The notes beneath the pieces are model-generated. The model did not search any database, was not told where the DNA came from, and saw only the letters and a list, made by a program, of their open reading frames with translations. Positions 1 through 9,312 of a stretch of 64,000 nucleotides of DNA are shown here, piece after piece; the first letter of the stretch is position 1, and the number at the start of each line of letters is the position of its first letter. The stretch covers positions 1 to 64,000 of the forward strand of contig OW568888.1 of assembly GCA_938743325.2 (NCBI GenBank), in the 5' to 3' direction. A program made the translations under genes and the position numbers. The stretch comes from Pycnococcus provasolii. Taxonomy: Eukaryota; Chlorophyta; Pseudoscourfieldiophyceae; Pseudoscourfieldiales; Pycnococcaceae.

Positions 1-194
1 CTAACCTAACCCTAACCCTAACCCTAACCCTAACCCTAACCCTAACCCTAACCCTAACCCTAACCCTAACCCTAACCCTAACCCTAACCCTAACCCTAAC
101 CCTAACCCTAACCCTAACCCTAACCCTAACCCTAACCCTAACCCTAACCCTAACCCTAACCCTAACCCTAACCCTAACCCTAACCCTAACCCTA
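1..194. repeat. Telomeric array, (CCCTAA)n
   Basis: The window starts with an uninterrupted run of about 32 CCCTAA units, the C-rich strand of a TTAGGG telomere, in the orientation expected at a left chromosome end. This is not the TTTAGGG repeat usual in land plants and several prasinophytes. The apparent Leu-Gly reading frame across it is an artefact of the repeat. Confidence 0.96.
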
Positions 195-280
195 ATCGCA
201 AACCCCTAATCGCAAACCCCTAATCGCAAACCCCTAATCGCAAACCCCTAATCGCAAACCCCTAATCGCAAACCCCCAAT
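193..280. repeat. Degenerate telomere-like 14-bp tandem repeat
   Basis: Immediately inside the telomere are about six copies of TAATCGCAAACCCC, a 14-bp unit combining a telomere-like CCCTAA with an extra TCGCAAAC. It is followed by decayed CCCTAAC units up to about 325. It looks like the proximal variant zone of the telomere. Confidence 0.85.
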
Positions 281-339
281 CATTTCAAAACCCCTAAACA
301 CAAACCTTAACCCTAACCCTAACCCAAAAAAAAAGCCCC

Positions 340-531
340 ACCCATTTTGGTCGGGCTGGACCAAAATGGTCGGCAAAAAATCAATGGCGTTTTTTTTGCA
401 TGGGCATAACCAGTCAGATGGGGGGAGTAACGCAGGCACTTTATTTTCACCATACCGCACAAAAAAATTTTGTCGACCATTTTGGTCGGGCTGGACCATT
501 TTGGTCGGGCTCGACCAAAATGGTCGGCAGA
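340..531. repeat. Fold-back (inverted) repeat cluster, CATTTTGGTC/GACCAAAATG
   Basis: CATTTTGGTC, a 6-base spacer and GACCAAAATG form a perfect inverted repeat near 343-370. The same module recurs three times near 476-528, in both orientations. No coding potential is convincing. It lies between two telomeric arrays, so it may be part of an element inserted into or captured by telomeric DNA. Confidence 0.7.
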
Positions 532-976
532 GGGAAGGAAGTGTTAGGGTATACACCGTTCATTTTGTGTATGCAATCCTGGCAGGCATTTTATAACCAT
601 CTGCCAGCCTTGCCAGCCTAATACACACCTTTCACCAAATATAAAATGCTTTTTAATTGCATTCTTCGACCAAAAGGCCTCCGGAAACAAGGGGTACGCT
701 GGCATTTCAGTGGCTTAATAATCCGTTTTGCCACCTTAACCTCCCATACAAGCGAATTATTAATTGAAAATACGAATTAACCGAGCAGGTGCTCGACCAA
801 AAAAAACCGTTCAAGGGAGACTTCCCTTTTTGCCTCTGGACCTTTTTGGTAGAGAAAAAAAATTCCCAGGATGGTCGAGAGCCTCCTCTTACACAAAAAT
901 GATTTATTTAATTGCAAAGGGGCGTCTCCCACTATAAAGAAATAGGCTGGCAAATCCTTGGCTCCTGTAAAGGTAT

Positions 977-1153
977 CTAACCCTAACCCTAACCCTAACC
1001 CTAACCCTAACCCTAACCCTAACCCTAACCCTAACCCTAACCCTAACCCTAACCCTAACCCTAACCCTAACCCTAACCCTAACCCTAACCCTAACCCTAA
1101 CCCTAACCCTAACCCTAACCCTAACCCTAACCCTAACCCTAACCCTAACCCTA
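977..1153. repeat. Interstitial telomeric array, (CCCTAA)n
   Basis: A second pure run of about 29 CCCTAA units sits about 780 bp inside the terminal array and in the same orientation. It could be a former chromosome end, or telomeric DNA split by an insertion. Confidence 0.95.
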
Positions 1154-1201
1154 GACGTAACCCTAGACGTAACCCTAGACGTAACCCTAGACGTAACCCT
1201 A
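1150..1201. repeat. Variant telomere repeat, 12-bp CCCTAGACGTAA x4
   Basis: Four tandem copies of CCCTAGACGTAA directly follow the internal telomeric array. Each is a CCCTAA unit interrupted by GACGTA. This variant differs from the 14-bp variant next to the terminal array, so the two arrays have different inner boundaries. Confidence 0.85.
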
Positions 1202-2412
1202 TTCGCCAGCCTGGTGCATTGCCGCACATTGTGAAAAAAAAAATTCTCGCCTGCGGCGTGCGGCCGACCGTCGGCCAGCGTCGTCGCGTGCGCGCGGCTA
1301 AGGCTCAAGATGAACCGCCTTTGCCGTGCTCCGCTTCTCCTTGTCCGACGGTAATATTTTAAAATTTTATGTTTAGTAGTTAATATATTATAAATGTGAA
1401 TTATATTAATAAAATTTGTTATGTTTGCAATTATTTAAGTAGCGACGCGATATGCGAACGTGTCATCGTGTCAATTATTGAGTATTGACGGAGGTGAGAT
1501 GAGCATTTAGTAGCTACTAGCTAGCATAAGTCACAATTGTGTTGTTACCAACACACTATTTTTTTTTTTCATAGATTTTGGTTTAACAAGTTCGTACCAT
1601 TTTAAAATATTTTATAATAATTATGTTTTTACGTTTTGCGCGTATTCGTTTATTTCCCGGTATATAGTTAGAATGTATAGACTTGCCCACAGAAGCGGTT
1701 GGCCGTCACACGTGACACGTCTCATCGTCACAACCTCGAGGCAATGGTGTTTCCCGGAGCCTGTGACGTCCACGCACACGGTACCGTACGCGACACAGCC
1801 GTCGCCAGTTGGCGCTTGTTGTTGTTTTATTCTCTCGTTCGCATGGAGCTGTGAGCCTGTGACGTATTCTGTGACGTGCTCGGCACGATTAGTACGTCAG
1901 CCCAAGTAAGTGAGTCACTTCCCGGGGTCAAAGTCATTTGCAAGTCGTGATGAAGAAACAGTGGGAAGTCATTTGCAAATCACTTGCAAGTCACTTCATC
2001 ATCTAGGGACATTGGTCGGCAAGTCACTTGGAATCGAAGTGACTTTAACGGAGGAGAGCAACCGTGATGTGAGTTTCTCTTTTACAACCTGAGAATGTAG
2101 TAACCTAGAGAGAGAGACATCGGAATTCATCGCCCCGACTGGTCCAGTTCCAGTCGAATCACTCTCCCCTCCCAGGTGACATGCGGAGCGTTCGCTCAAA
2201 AAAAAAAAGGGGGGGGGGGCGTGAGTGGACATCGTCGCGTTCGACGACACCAGCCTGGTGTGTGTATCATCGATCTAATCTAGAGTCTAGACGTAAATCC
2301 GGCATCTGAATCCGGTTGCAAGCTTGAAGTAGACGTAGATCATCATCATCGTTACATCACCCGCAACCAGACACCTAATAACAGGGCGAATAAGAAAGCT
2401 CTGCTATGCATT
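1202..2412. other. Subtelomeric gene-free region
   Basis: I see no supportable gene here. 1360-1680 is AT-rich. 1690-1900 carries several TGACG/CGTCA motifs. 1905-2050 holds imperfect direct repeats built on AAGTCAYTTGCAA. An 11-A/11-G homopolymer pair lies at 2198-2219. Short open frames such as 1910-2092 have no recognisable protein features. Confidence 0.6.
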
Positions 2413-3975
2413 CTACGCCTCGTCGAGAGCAGCCACACCGGGCAGCTCCTTGCCCTCGAGCAGCTCCAAGCTCGCGCCTCCTCCCGTGGAGATGTGGCTC
2501 ATCTTGTCCGCAAGGCCAGCCTTCTCCACCGCCGCGACGGAATCTCCGCCACCGATGATGGTGATGCCATCCAGGGTCGACAAGGTTTCCGCAACCGCGA
2601 ACGTTCCCTTCGCGAACGCATCCATCTCGAACACTCCCATCGGTCCGTTCCAGACAACCGTCTTGCACTTCGACAGCTCCTCCTGGATCTCCTTAATGCT
2701 CTCCGGGCCAGCATCAAGTCCCATCCAGCCGTCGGGGATCTCACCCGACTGGACCACCTTCACGTTAGCGTCGGCGGCGAAGTTGTCAGCAATGGTGACG
2801 TCGGAGGGGAGAATGAACTTCACGCCCTTCTTCTCCGCCATCTCCATCAGGCTCTTGGCGAGCTCGACCTTGTCGTCCTCGACGAGCGAGCTGCCGACGT
2901 CCTTGCCGAGCGCCTTGTCGAACGTGAACACCATGCCTCCTCCGATGACAATCGTGTCCACCTTCTCCATGAGCGACTCGATGACGCCAATCTTCGAGGA
3001 CACCTTGGATCCGCCGACGATGGCGCAGAACGGGCGCTTCGGCTCGGACACGGCTCCGTCAAGGTAGTCGAGCTCCTTCTGCAGGAGGAATCCGGCAACC
3101 GAGGGGCTGAGGAACTTCGTCACGCCCTCCGTGGACGCGTGCGCGCGGTGCGCCGTGCCGAAGGCATCGTTGACGAACAGGTCAGCGACCGACGCGAGCT
3201 TCTCAGCGAAGGCGGGGTCGTTCTTCGTCTCCTCCTTGTAGAAGCGCGTGTTCTCGAGCAGAAGCACGGATCCGTTCTCCATGGCGTCCACAGCCGCCTT
3301 GACATCGTCGCCGATGCAGTCGTCAGCCTTCGTCACCTTGCACGACATCTTCGCCTTGAGAGCATCGCCGACGGGCGTGAGGCGGAACTTGTCCTCAGGA
3401 CCGTCCTTCGGGCGTCCGAAGTGTGACATGACCACAACCTTCGCGCCGTTCTCGACGAGGTACTCGAGCGTCGGGATCGCCGCACGGATGCGCGTGTCGT
3501 CCGTGATGGTGGATCCGTCAACGGGGACGTTGAGATCGCAGCGCACCATCGCCACCTTTCCCTCGAGGTCCGCCTTCTTCAGGTCACCGACGGACTTCTT
3601 GGCGTTCGTCGCGACGGACGGGCGAGCCGTCTTCACGGCAGCACGGCGCACTGTTGATTGTTGTGGAAGGGAGGTGTGTGTGTGTGTGGTTAGCGTGCTG
3701 AATATCAAGATGAATATTTTTTGAGATATTGCCTCCTCCCTTCAACACCCCATCTGATCGTGAAACATAAGCCAAACAAAACAGCAATCGCATGTGTGAT
3801 CGATCTGATCTGTAAGGTCGTCACGTGTTTTTGGGCAAGAATATCTGCGCCAAAGCAAGTTTATTTCATGGTTGTGTGTGTGTGTACATATGCGCGCGTT
3901 GTCTGCGAGAGTCTCCGACGTACCCGGCATTGCGCGGCGCGGTGCGCGAACGTTCATCTTCATAGCCATCGCCAT
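2413..3975 (-). CDS. PGK: Phosphoglycerate kinase, plastid-type, two exons
   Basis: This enzyme transfers phosphate between 1,3-bisphosphoglycerate and ADP in the Calvin cycle and glycolysis. Full-length family features are visible: VRCDLNVP near the start of the mature part, SHFGRPK, a GGSKVSSK region, WNGPMGVFE and the nucleotide-binding GGGDS near the C-terminus. The long frame has no ATG before the mature domain. Upstream, an ATG at 3975 begins [24 protein letters not shown] donor after 3924 joins in phase to an acceptor ending at 3651 (TCAACAG). Exons are 3924-3975 and 2413-3650; the product is about 429 aa. The first ~35 residues are basic and Ala/Arg-rich, like a short plastid transit peptide. 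The enzyme identity is certain; the splice model is inferred. Confidence 0.95.
3651..3923 (-). other. Predicted intron in PGK
   Basis: A 273-bp GT-AG intron is inferred from the GTACGT donor, the CA-repeat/pyrimidine-rich 3' end and a TCAACAG acceptor. It restores an ATG-initiated frame with a transit-peptide-like start. Without it, the PGK frame has no ATG in the right place. Confidence 0.7.
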
Positions 3976-4478
3976 TGTTGCTTCTTGTGGTATTGTGTTG
4001 TGTTGGTGTAGAGTGTTGTTGTGCTGGGGCCGTTTGTTGCAGGTGAGGGGCGGAGAGACTGAGAGAGGGGGGATAACGATCCAAGGCTGAGGGCTGTGGT
4101 CCACCAGCCGGGTGCGGTGCCTTGCAGATAGACCTCTGATCTCGTTTCCCATCCAAGGCGACTCGGACGAGGAATTACAGCCGATCATAGCAATGCAGCG
4201 TTCCAGCGCAGAGGGCACGCACCCCCACCGGGTTCGGAATATCTAACACGGGGGCTGGAAATTCAGGCTGGAAACCCGATTCCGCAAGTTCGGGCTTTAA
4301 GTTTTTGATCCGAATCGGCGCCCCTTGACCTCTTGAAGCCACACGCCGCCACCGCCCACACCCTACCCGTACCCCTACAGCTTACAGGTCAGCTTTTCCC
4401 AAAGCCTCAGCAAGTGACCAACCTGCACACGTGCATATATCCGCAACACACACGCGCACGCACGATCGAGCACGTGCC
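3976..4478. promoter_or_regulatory. Divergent upstream region between PGK and arginine deiminase
   Basis: These 503 bp separate the two predicted start codons, which point away from each other. Short CA/GT-rich and GA-rich stretches are present. No TATA-like element or RNA gene was recognised. Confidence 0.5.
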
Positions 4479-6045
4479 ATGGCGTTCGAGTTCCTGTACG
4501 TTTGTTTCTCTCTCTCTCTCTCATTCTGTGCCATCCTGTTCGTTTTATGTACGTCACTCACAACCTGATCAAAAAACCCACACATGTACTCTCCATCATC
4601 ACAGCAAAGGGCAGCGCACGCCGTCCGAGGCGTCTCTCGCCTCCCTCGGAACCTCGCCGAACTCGTTCGGACGGTCGCCGTTTCTTGCGCACCCGCTGCG
4701 AACAGACTCGTGCCAGAACCTCGTAGGGGCGAACTCGCCAGAGGCTGCGTCGCGCCGACGCCGCGCGTCGGGTTCACGAATTCAGCCACATGCCATCGCC
4801 AGGGACCTCTACAGCCACGAAGGCGAGCCTTCGCAGACGGACGAAAACCACGCAGCGAGACTTGTGGTTGTATGCGAACCTCTTGGTGTGAACAACCTCA
4901 TGGGTGCCCTGCACCCTCACGGCGCCCTGTACGAAAAGCCAGTGAACATCGAAAAGGCGGCGGATCAGCACGCCGCGTTTCGCAACGCCATTCGTGACAC
5001 GGGCGCGGTGTGCGTGACGGTGAAGGACGTGCTCGAGTACGGTTGCGATCGTAGCGAACGTGCGCGCCTCGACCTTGAGCGACTTGCTATGCGCAGCTTG
5101 CGCTACGAGCTTGACCCGGACACCGATCCGAGAACGCTGAGTGAGACGGAGAGGCACTTCGTCTCGGAGGACTACAAGGTGGAGGCGGTCGAGGCGATGT
5201 CCACGCAGCAGCTCGTCGACGTCATCTTTAGCCGACCAACGGTGGACATACGGAGATCGTTCCGCGACACGGGATTCACCGCGCGGTATCGCTTCGAGCC
5301 TCTGACAAACGTGCTGTTTACGCGCGATCAGCAAATTGTCACGGGAAAGGGGGTGGTGATGGCGCGCATGAGGAGTGATCAGCGCGTTCATGAAGTGGAA
5401 CTCATGCAGTTCGTCTGGGGCAAGCTTGGCATTGTTCCCGTGGGGCAGATTGTCGCGCCGGGATACCTGGAAGGTGGTGACTTCATCGCCGCAGGCGATG
5501 TCGCGCTGATTGGCGTGGGACTGCGAAGCAACGAGGAGGCTGTTCGGCAGCTGTGCGAACAGGACCTTCTTGGACATCGTCGCGTCGCGGTCGTCAAGGA
5601 CAACTTCGAGCAGCACCAGGATCGAATGCACCTCGATTGCATCTGCAGCTTGCTGAGTGCGAACTGCGTTCTCCTCGCCGAGGACGTGATTGGCGAATCG
5701 TGTCCAAAGCGGCGCCTCGTCGACGAGTATGAGCTCGTGGAGAACGAACTGGACGGCGACGAGGGCTGGGGTCGGTACCGCTGCGTGAAATCAAATGTGG
5801 AGCTCGGCGCATACTTTGAACACCACGGCTACAACGTGATTCCAGTTCCACGCGAAGAGCAGCTGAAGTACGCGTGCAACTGCCTGAACCTCGGCGGCGG
5901 AAGCCCTGTGCTGAGTTGCCACCACCTCTCCGCGAAAAGGCTCGCGAAGGACAGTCGCTTTGACGGCGACGTTCGTTTCGTTGCTTTTGAGGAGGTGACT
6001 GCAATGTACGGCAGTCTTCACTGTTGCTCGCAGGTGCTACGATGA
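4479..6045 (+). CDS. Arginine deiminase (ADI), two exons
   Basis: Predicted to hydrolyse L-arginine to citrulline and ammonia. The guanidino-group-modifying enzyme signatures are in order: FTRDQQ (Asp about residue 247), EGGD (Glu about 295), MHLDC (His about 348, Asp about 350) and a C-terminal LHCCSQ with the nucleophilic Cys at about 479. The frame extends upstream only through a low-complexity stretch with no ATG. The ATG at 4479 gives MAFEFL, and a 109-bp intron (4496-4604, GTACGT donor, CACAG acceptor) joins it in frame to KGQRTPSEASL. The product is about 485 aa. The N-terminus is Ser/Arg/Ala-rich and may target an organelle. ADI is patchy in eukaryotes but known from green algae and anaerobic protists. 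A TGTAA motif lies 26 bp after the stop. Confidence 0.92.
4496..4604 (+). other. Predicted intron in arginine deiminase
   Basis: A 109-bp intron begins GTACGT, contains a long CT-rich tract and ends ATCACAG. It leaves a 17-nt first coding exon, the same arrangement as in the neighbouring PGK. Confidence 0.72.
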
Positions 6046-6135
6046 GAGCAACAAATTGAAGTAAATCGCTTGTAAATCGTCTGAGAAATAATGAAATCGT
6101 TATATCGTTATTTACAAAGTTGGGGAGACGGAAAA

Positions 6136-6169
6136 ACAAACAAACAAACAAACAAACAAACAAACAAAT
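6136..6169. repeat. (CAAA)n microsatellite
   Basis: About eight CAAA units lie in the short space between the convergent 3' ends of arginine deiminase and the next gene. Confidence 0.9.
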
Positions 6170-6184
6170 AAGCGAGTTTTCGTT

Positions 6185-6730
6185 TCAAGCGGCTTGCAAA
6201 ACGAGCAAATCATATGCGGAATACAGCGCGAGTCCCACGGAACCAGCTGCGAGTCCGAACAGTACGTACGCGGCGTATAGAGCCGGCTTGCTGAGCTGCT
6301 GACGCCCTCCCGTGAACCGACTGCCTGGTATCTTTTCGTCGCCGTCGCCGTCGCCGTCGCCGTCGGTTCGTGGGAAAACAACGGAGTCGTTTCCCGTTCC
6401 GAATGGCAGTCCAAGGGAAACCCTCCTGAAGAACTCTTGTGTTGCCCATACGAAAGGAAACACTCCAATGACGAATACCGCCGTATCCGCCGGTGTCACG
6501 CCCCGCGGCTCGATGACGATCGGCGGCGCGACGTTGCTCTCTCCGTCTGCAGCATCCACACGAACCACCTGTTCAGCTTGATTTTCGGTGACAGCCGCGT
6601 CCGGCAGAGGCGCGGCGTTCGCCGGCAGAGCCATGCCTTGCGTCGTGAGTTTGTTTCGCCTGCGTCGTGCGAGCACGTTCACCGGACGCTTCGTTGCTTT
6701 GGACTTGACGTGAACGCTCGCGACCGCCAT
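6185..6730 (-). CDS. Predicted plastid-targeted two-TM membrane protein, unknown
   Basis: A 181-aa protein if started at the ATG at 6730. This start gives MAVASVHVKSKATKRPVNV, a basic, Ser/Ala-rich, acid-free leader typical of plastid transit peptides. An ATG at 6880 would add 50 residues of different character and is less likely. The body has two hydrophobic segments: one around TAVFVIGVFPFVWA followed by EFFRRVSLG, and a C-terminal one around AAYVLFGLAAGSVGLALYSA. Between them lies a short Asp-Gly repeat from a GTCGCC microsatellite. I do not recognise the family with confidence. Topology and leader suggest a thylakoid or envelope protein. Its 3' end converges on arginine deiminase, and its 5' side faces the SPFH gene at 7155. 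Confidence 0.6.
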   Translation of the reverse strand: MAVASVHVKSKATKRPVNVLARRRRNKLTTQGMALPANAAPLPDAAVTENQAEQVVRVDAADGESNVAPPIVIEPRGVTPADTAVFVIGVFPFVWATQEFFRRVSLGLPFGTGNDSVVFPRTDGDGDGDGDEKIPGSRFTGGRQQLSKPALYAAYVLFGLAAGSVGLALYSAYDLLVLQAA

Positions 6731-7154
6731 CCTTGGAATTCCGAATATGAGGCCAAGAATGAACCCCGAAACATGAGTCCCGAGATCCAACGAGACTTGT
6801 TCGAAACCCCGAATTGCGCAATAATAAAAATCATTCCCATCGGCGAGGAGGGAAGGTCCCAATCTCCCATCAGTTGCCATCAATCAGTCGCCCTTCGCTT
6901 GTCACTCACTCACTCTCTGTGGCCTTGTCAGACAACAAAATACACACTGCAAGTTCAGCCGTTTTCCTCCGCCCTTCTTCCCCCTTTTTCTCCCTTCCCC
7001 CTTCTCCGCAAGTCCGCAGCAGCGCCTCATCAGCAGTCAGTCCCCGGGGGAGTGAGTGCTCACTCGCCCAGCCCGCCAGGCCCGGTCGGCCTCTCTCGCA
7101 CACCTCTGCTCACTGCTGGCCACGACGACGTACGCACGCACGCCTGTACGCACC
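6731..7154. promoter_or_regulatory. Divergent upstream region, two-TM protein / SPFH protein
   Basis: These 424 bp lie between two divergently oriented start codons. A pyrimidine-rich stretch occupies 6960-7010. No specific regulatory motif was recognised. Confidence 0.4.
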
Positions 7155-8189
7155 ATGTCCGACGACGCTACGCCCGCCTCGCTCGACGTTGAGGGGCAGC
7201 CGCCAGCGTACAGCCGCCAGGAAACCAAGAGCTGGGATACGCCAGAGGCGGAGGAGGCGCGCTCTGGCGTGTACTGCTGTGGAGGGTGCCTCGGTGCCAC
7301 GGGACTGCTTCTCTTCCTCATACTCGTGCCGCTGTCCTTCAAGGGGGTGGAGTACTACGAGTACGGATTCAAGGTGCGCGCGTCAACCGGCAAGGTGGAC
7401 CTGTCGAAGGTGTACGGGCCGGGAAACCACTTCGTTGGGCCGGACTACCAGTTCAAGAAGTTTCAGAGTGACGCGCACATCAGGCGGTACGACGCGCTCT
7501 CCGTGTTCTCGAAAGGAACGAACGAAAGCGTGGGACTCGAATTCAAGCTCGACATCACGTACGCGTACCGGCTACGCAAGGCAGAGCTCGTGGCGCTTCA
7601 CAACGAGCTCGAAAGGCAGTACGAGGGCGTCGTTGACAGCCGCGCAAGGGACGGCATCAAAAACGAGGCTGTGAAGATCGACTTTAACCAGTTCTTCGAG
7701 CAGCGACTGGCCGTCGAGGAAACGCTGTACAAGGCGCTTAAGACGAGACTCGTTCCGCTCCACGTTGACGTCATCGCGTTCCACCTAGGACGCGTCGAAA
7801 TCCCGTCGGAGGTGCGCGAGAAACAGCTCGAAACGCGCGTTCAGAACGAACGCAACGACCGCGAGGGTTTCGCGCAGAAAGCGGAGGTTGAGCGAGCGAC
7901 GACCGACTTCGAGGTGAACAAAATTCTCCTGCAGAAAGAGGAGGTGTTACGCACGGCTTCGGCAGAGGCGAACCTCATCACGCTGACTGCGGGGGCGGAT
8001 GCCGAACGCATCGAGAAGAGTGCGCAGTCGCAAGGTCTTCAGGGCCTGTACGAAGCAACAGGACTCACGACGGACAAGCACAAGGCGAGCTTCGACTACA
8101 TTCGCACCATCCTGCGCCACCCGGGAACCACGCTGACGGTTGGCTACGTCGGTCCGAAAGACGCGACTCTCGTCGCAGATGCCAACTGA
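7155..8189 (+). CDS. SPFH/band-7 domain membrane protein 1
   Basis: A 344-aa protein of the stomatin/prohibitin/flotillin superfamily. The ATG at 7155 (CACCATGTC context) was chosen; the open frame upstream has no better start. An acidic, Pro-containing N-terminus of about 45 residues leads to one membrane segment (GLLLFLILVPLSF, about 50-66). The SPFH domain follows (GVEYYEYGF to about residue 230), then an Ala/Glu/Lys-rich helical region (EKQLETRVQNERNDREGFAQ onward) typical of the coiled-coil that drives ring assembly. Such proteins scaffold membrane microdomains. The next gene, converging on it with 97 bp between stops, encodes a protein of the same family, length and topology. The exact subfamily is unclear. 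Confidence 0.78.
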   Translation: MSDDATPASLDVEGQPPAYSRQETKSWDTPEAEEARSGVYCCGGCLGATGLLLFLILVPLSFKGVEYYEYGFKVRASTGKVDLSKVYGPGNHFVGPDYQFKKFQSDAHIRRYDALSVFSKGTNESVGLEFKLDITYAYRLRKAELVALHNELERQYEGVVDSRARDGIKNEAVKIDFNQFFEQRLAVEETLYKALKTRLVPLHVDVIAFHLGRVEIPSEVREKQLETRVQNERNDREGFAQKAEVERATTDFEVNKILLQKEEVLRTASAEANLITLTAGADAERIEKSAQSQGLQGLYEATGLTTDKHKASFDYIRTILRHPGTTLTVGYVGPKDATLVADAN

Positions 8190-8286
8190 GATGAGAGTAA
8201 GCCTTGAAGCAAAAGAACGTTGTAATCGAAACAAAAGCAAGGACGATAAAAATAAAAAAGAACACAATCCGCTACAATTTTGTCCA

Positions 8287-9312
8287 CTACAGCTCCTCGC
8301 GATAGCTGAGCGTCGCCGGCTCCAGCACGCGCAAATTCGGATTCTTCTGCGACTCGATTGCACGATTGCCCATGTACGCGAGGAACCCTTCGCTCGTGAG
8401 CTGCAGATCATTTTTGATGGTGGCGTACGTCTGCGCCTCCGTCTGATACTCGAGCAGCGTCGCATTCGCCTTGTACTCCGCCTCCTTCCTGCGAATGTTT
8501 GCGGAGTTGCGAGCATTGTCAAGCGTCTTCTCACCCGTGCGCCTGGCAGTCAGCAGCTGCGTGTTTGCCGCCGTCAAACTCTGCGTGCGTTGATTTTTCG
8601 CAAGTTCGATATCCTCCTCCGCGCTCTGCTTGTTGCTGACCGCGGACGCATATGCGGTGGGAAGCTGGACGTTGCGAAGCTGCAGGTCCACCGCACGACT
8701 GTAGAGTCCTGGCGAGGAGCCGTCTTCGGAAGGCTCAATTTTCTGCTTGAAGAACTCGAGCATGCGTGCCTGCACCGCAGCACGTTTCCCTTGGAAGTCC
8801 TGAATGGGGAACTCGCCACACCCGTGGTGCACCGCACTCACTCCTGCCGCTTTGACCATTTCGTTGAACACCTTGAACTCACGGTACTCTGCCATGGACT
8901 TGATGATGTGCGCCTTGTCAACAGTGTACTGGAACGAGACCTCCGTCTTGACGACGAGTCCATCCTTTGACACGCAAGTGGCGTCGTCCGCGTGCTTGAG
9001 GTCTTCGGGCATGTTGACGGTGATGAACGTGGATGGGTACACGATGAAACGGAAGAACGGCGAGCCAGTGTGCAGGCCGTCCACCTTGACATCTTTCGCG
9101 AGGGACCTCTGCACGGTGTTGTACGCCACTCCAAACTCCTTGCTCTCAAGTTTTTGGAAGGACGTTCCAAGCAAGACGAGCACGGTAATGAGCACTCCAA
9201 TGGCGGAGGTGGCCGCGCACGTGTAGCACGTCACTCGACCTCCCTCCGATTCCCTGAACTTGCGGTAGTCGGACGCCACCGCCTCTGCGTTGATCCAGTC
9301 GTCCGCGCCCAT
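8287..9312 (-). CDS. SPFH/band-7 domain membrane protein 2
   Basis: A 341-aa protein begun at the ATG at 9312 (MGADDWINAEAVASDYRKF). The frame continues upstream as Pro/Arg-rich noise, so this ATG is preferred. It has one membrane segment near residues 33-53 (AIGVLITVLVLLGTSF), an SPFH-like domain (KEFGVAYNTVQR, then VSKDGLVVKTEVSFQYTV) and a long Ala/Glu-rich helix (SAEEDIELAKNQRTQS). Length and layout match the convergent gene at 7155-8189, but sequence identity is low, so the pair may be an old duplication. A membrane scaffold role, possibly as a hetero-oligomer with its neighbour, is inference. Confidence 0.75.
   Translation of the reverse strand: MGADDWINAEAVASDYRKFRESEGGRVTCYTCAATSAIGVLITVLVLLGTSFQKLESKEFGVAYNTVQRSLAKDVKVDGLHTGSPFFRFIVYPSTFITVNMPEDLKHADDATCVSKDGLVVKTEVSFQYTVDKAHIIKSMAEYREFKVFNEMVKAAGVSAVHHGCGEFPIQDFQGKRAAVQARMLEFFKQKIEPSEDGSSPGLYSRAVDLQLRNVQLPTAYASAVSNKQSAEEDIELAKNQRTQSLTAANTQLLTARRTGEKTLDNARNSANIRRKEAEYKANATLLEYQTEAQTYATIKNDLQLTSEGFLAYMGNRAIESQKNPNLRVLEPATLSYREEL

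Noticed and set aside
1-1308. Open frames of Leu-Gly, Asn-Pro and Arg-Val repeats across the telomeric arrays
   Set aside because: They are translations of CCCTAA repeats and have no independent protein content.
4087-4330. Possible tRNA-like segment with GGTTCGGAAT
   Set aside because: I could not form a cloverleaf with acceptor, anticodon and T arms in register.
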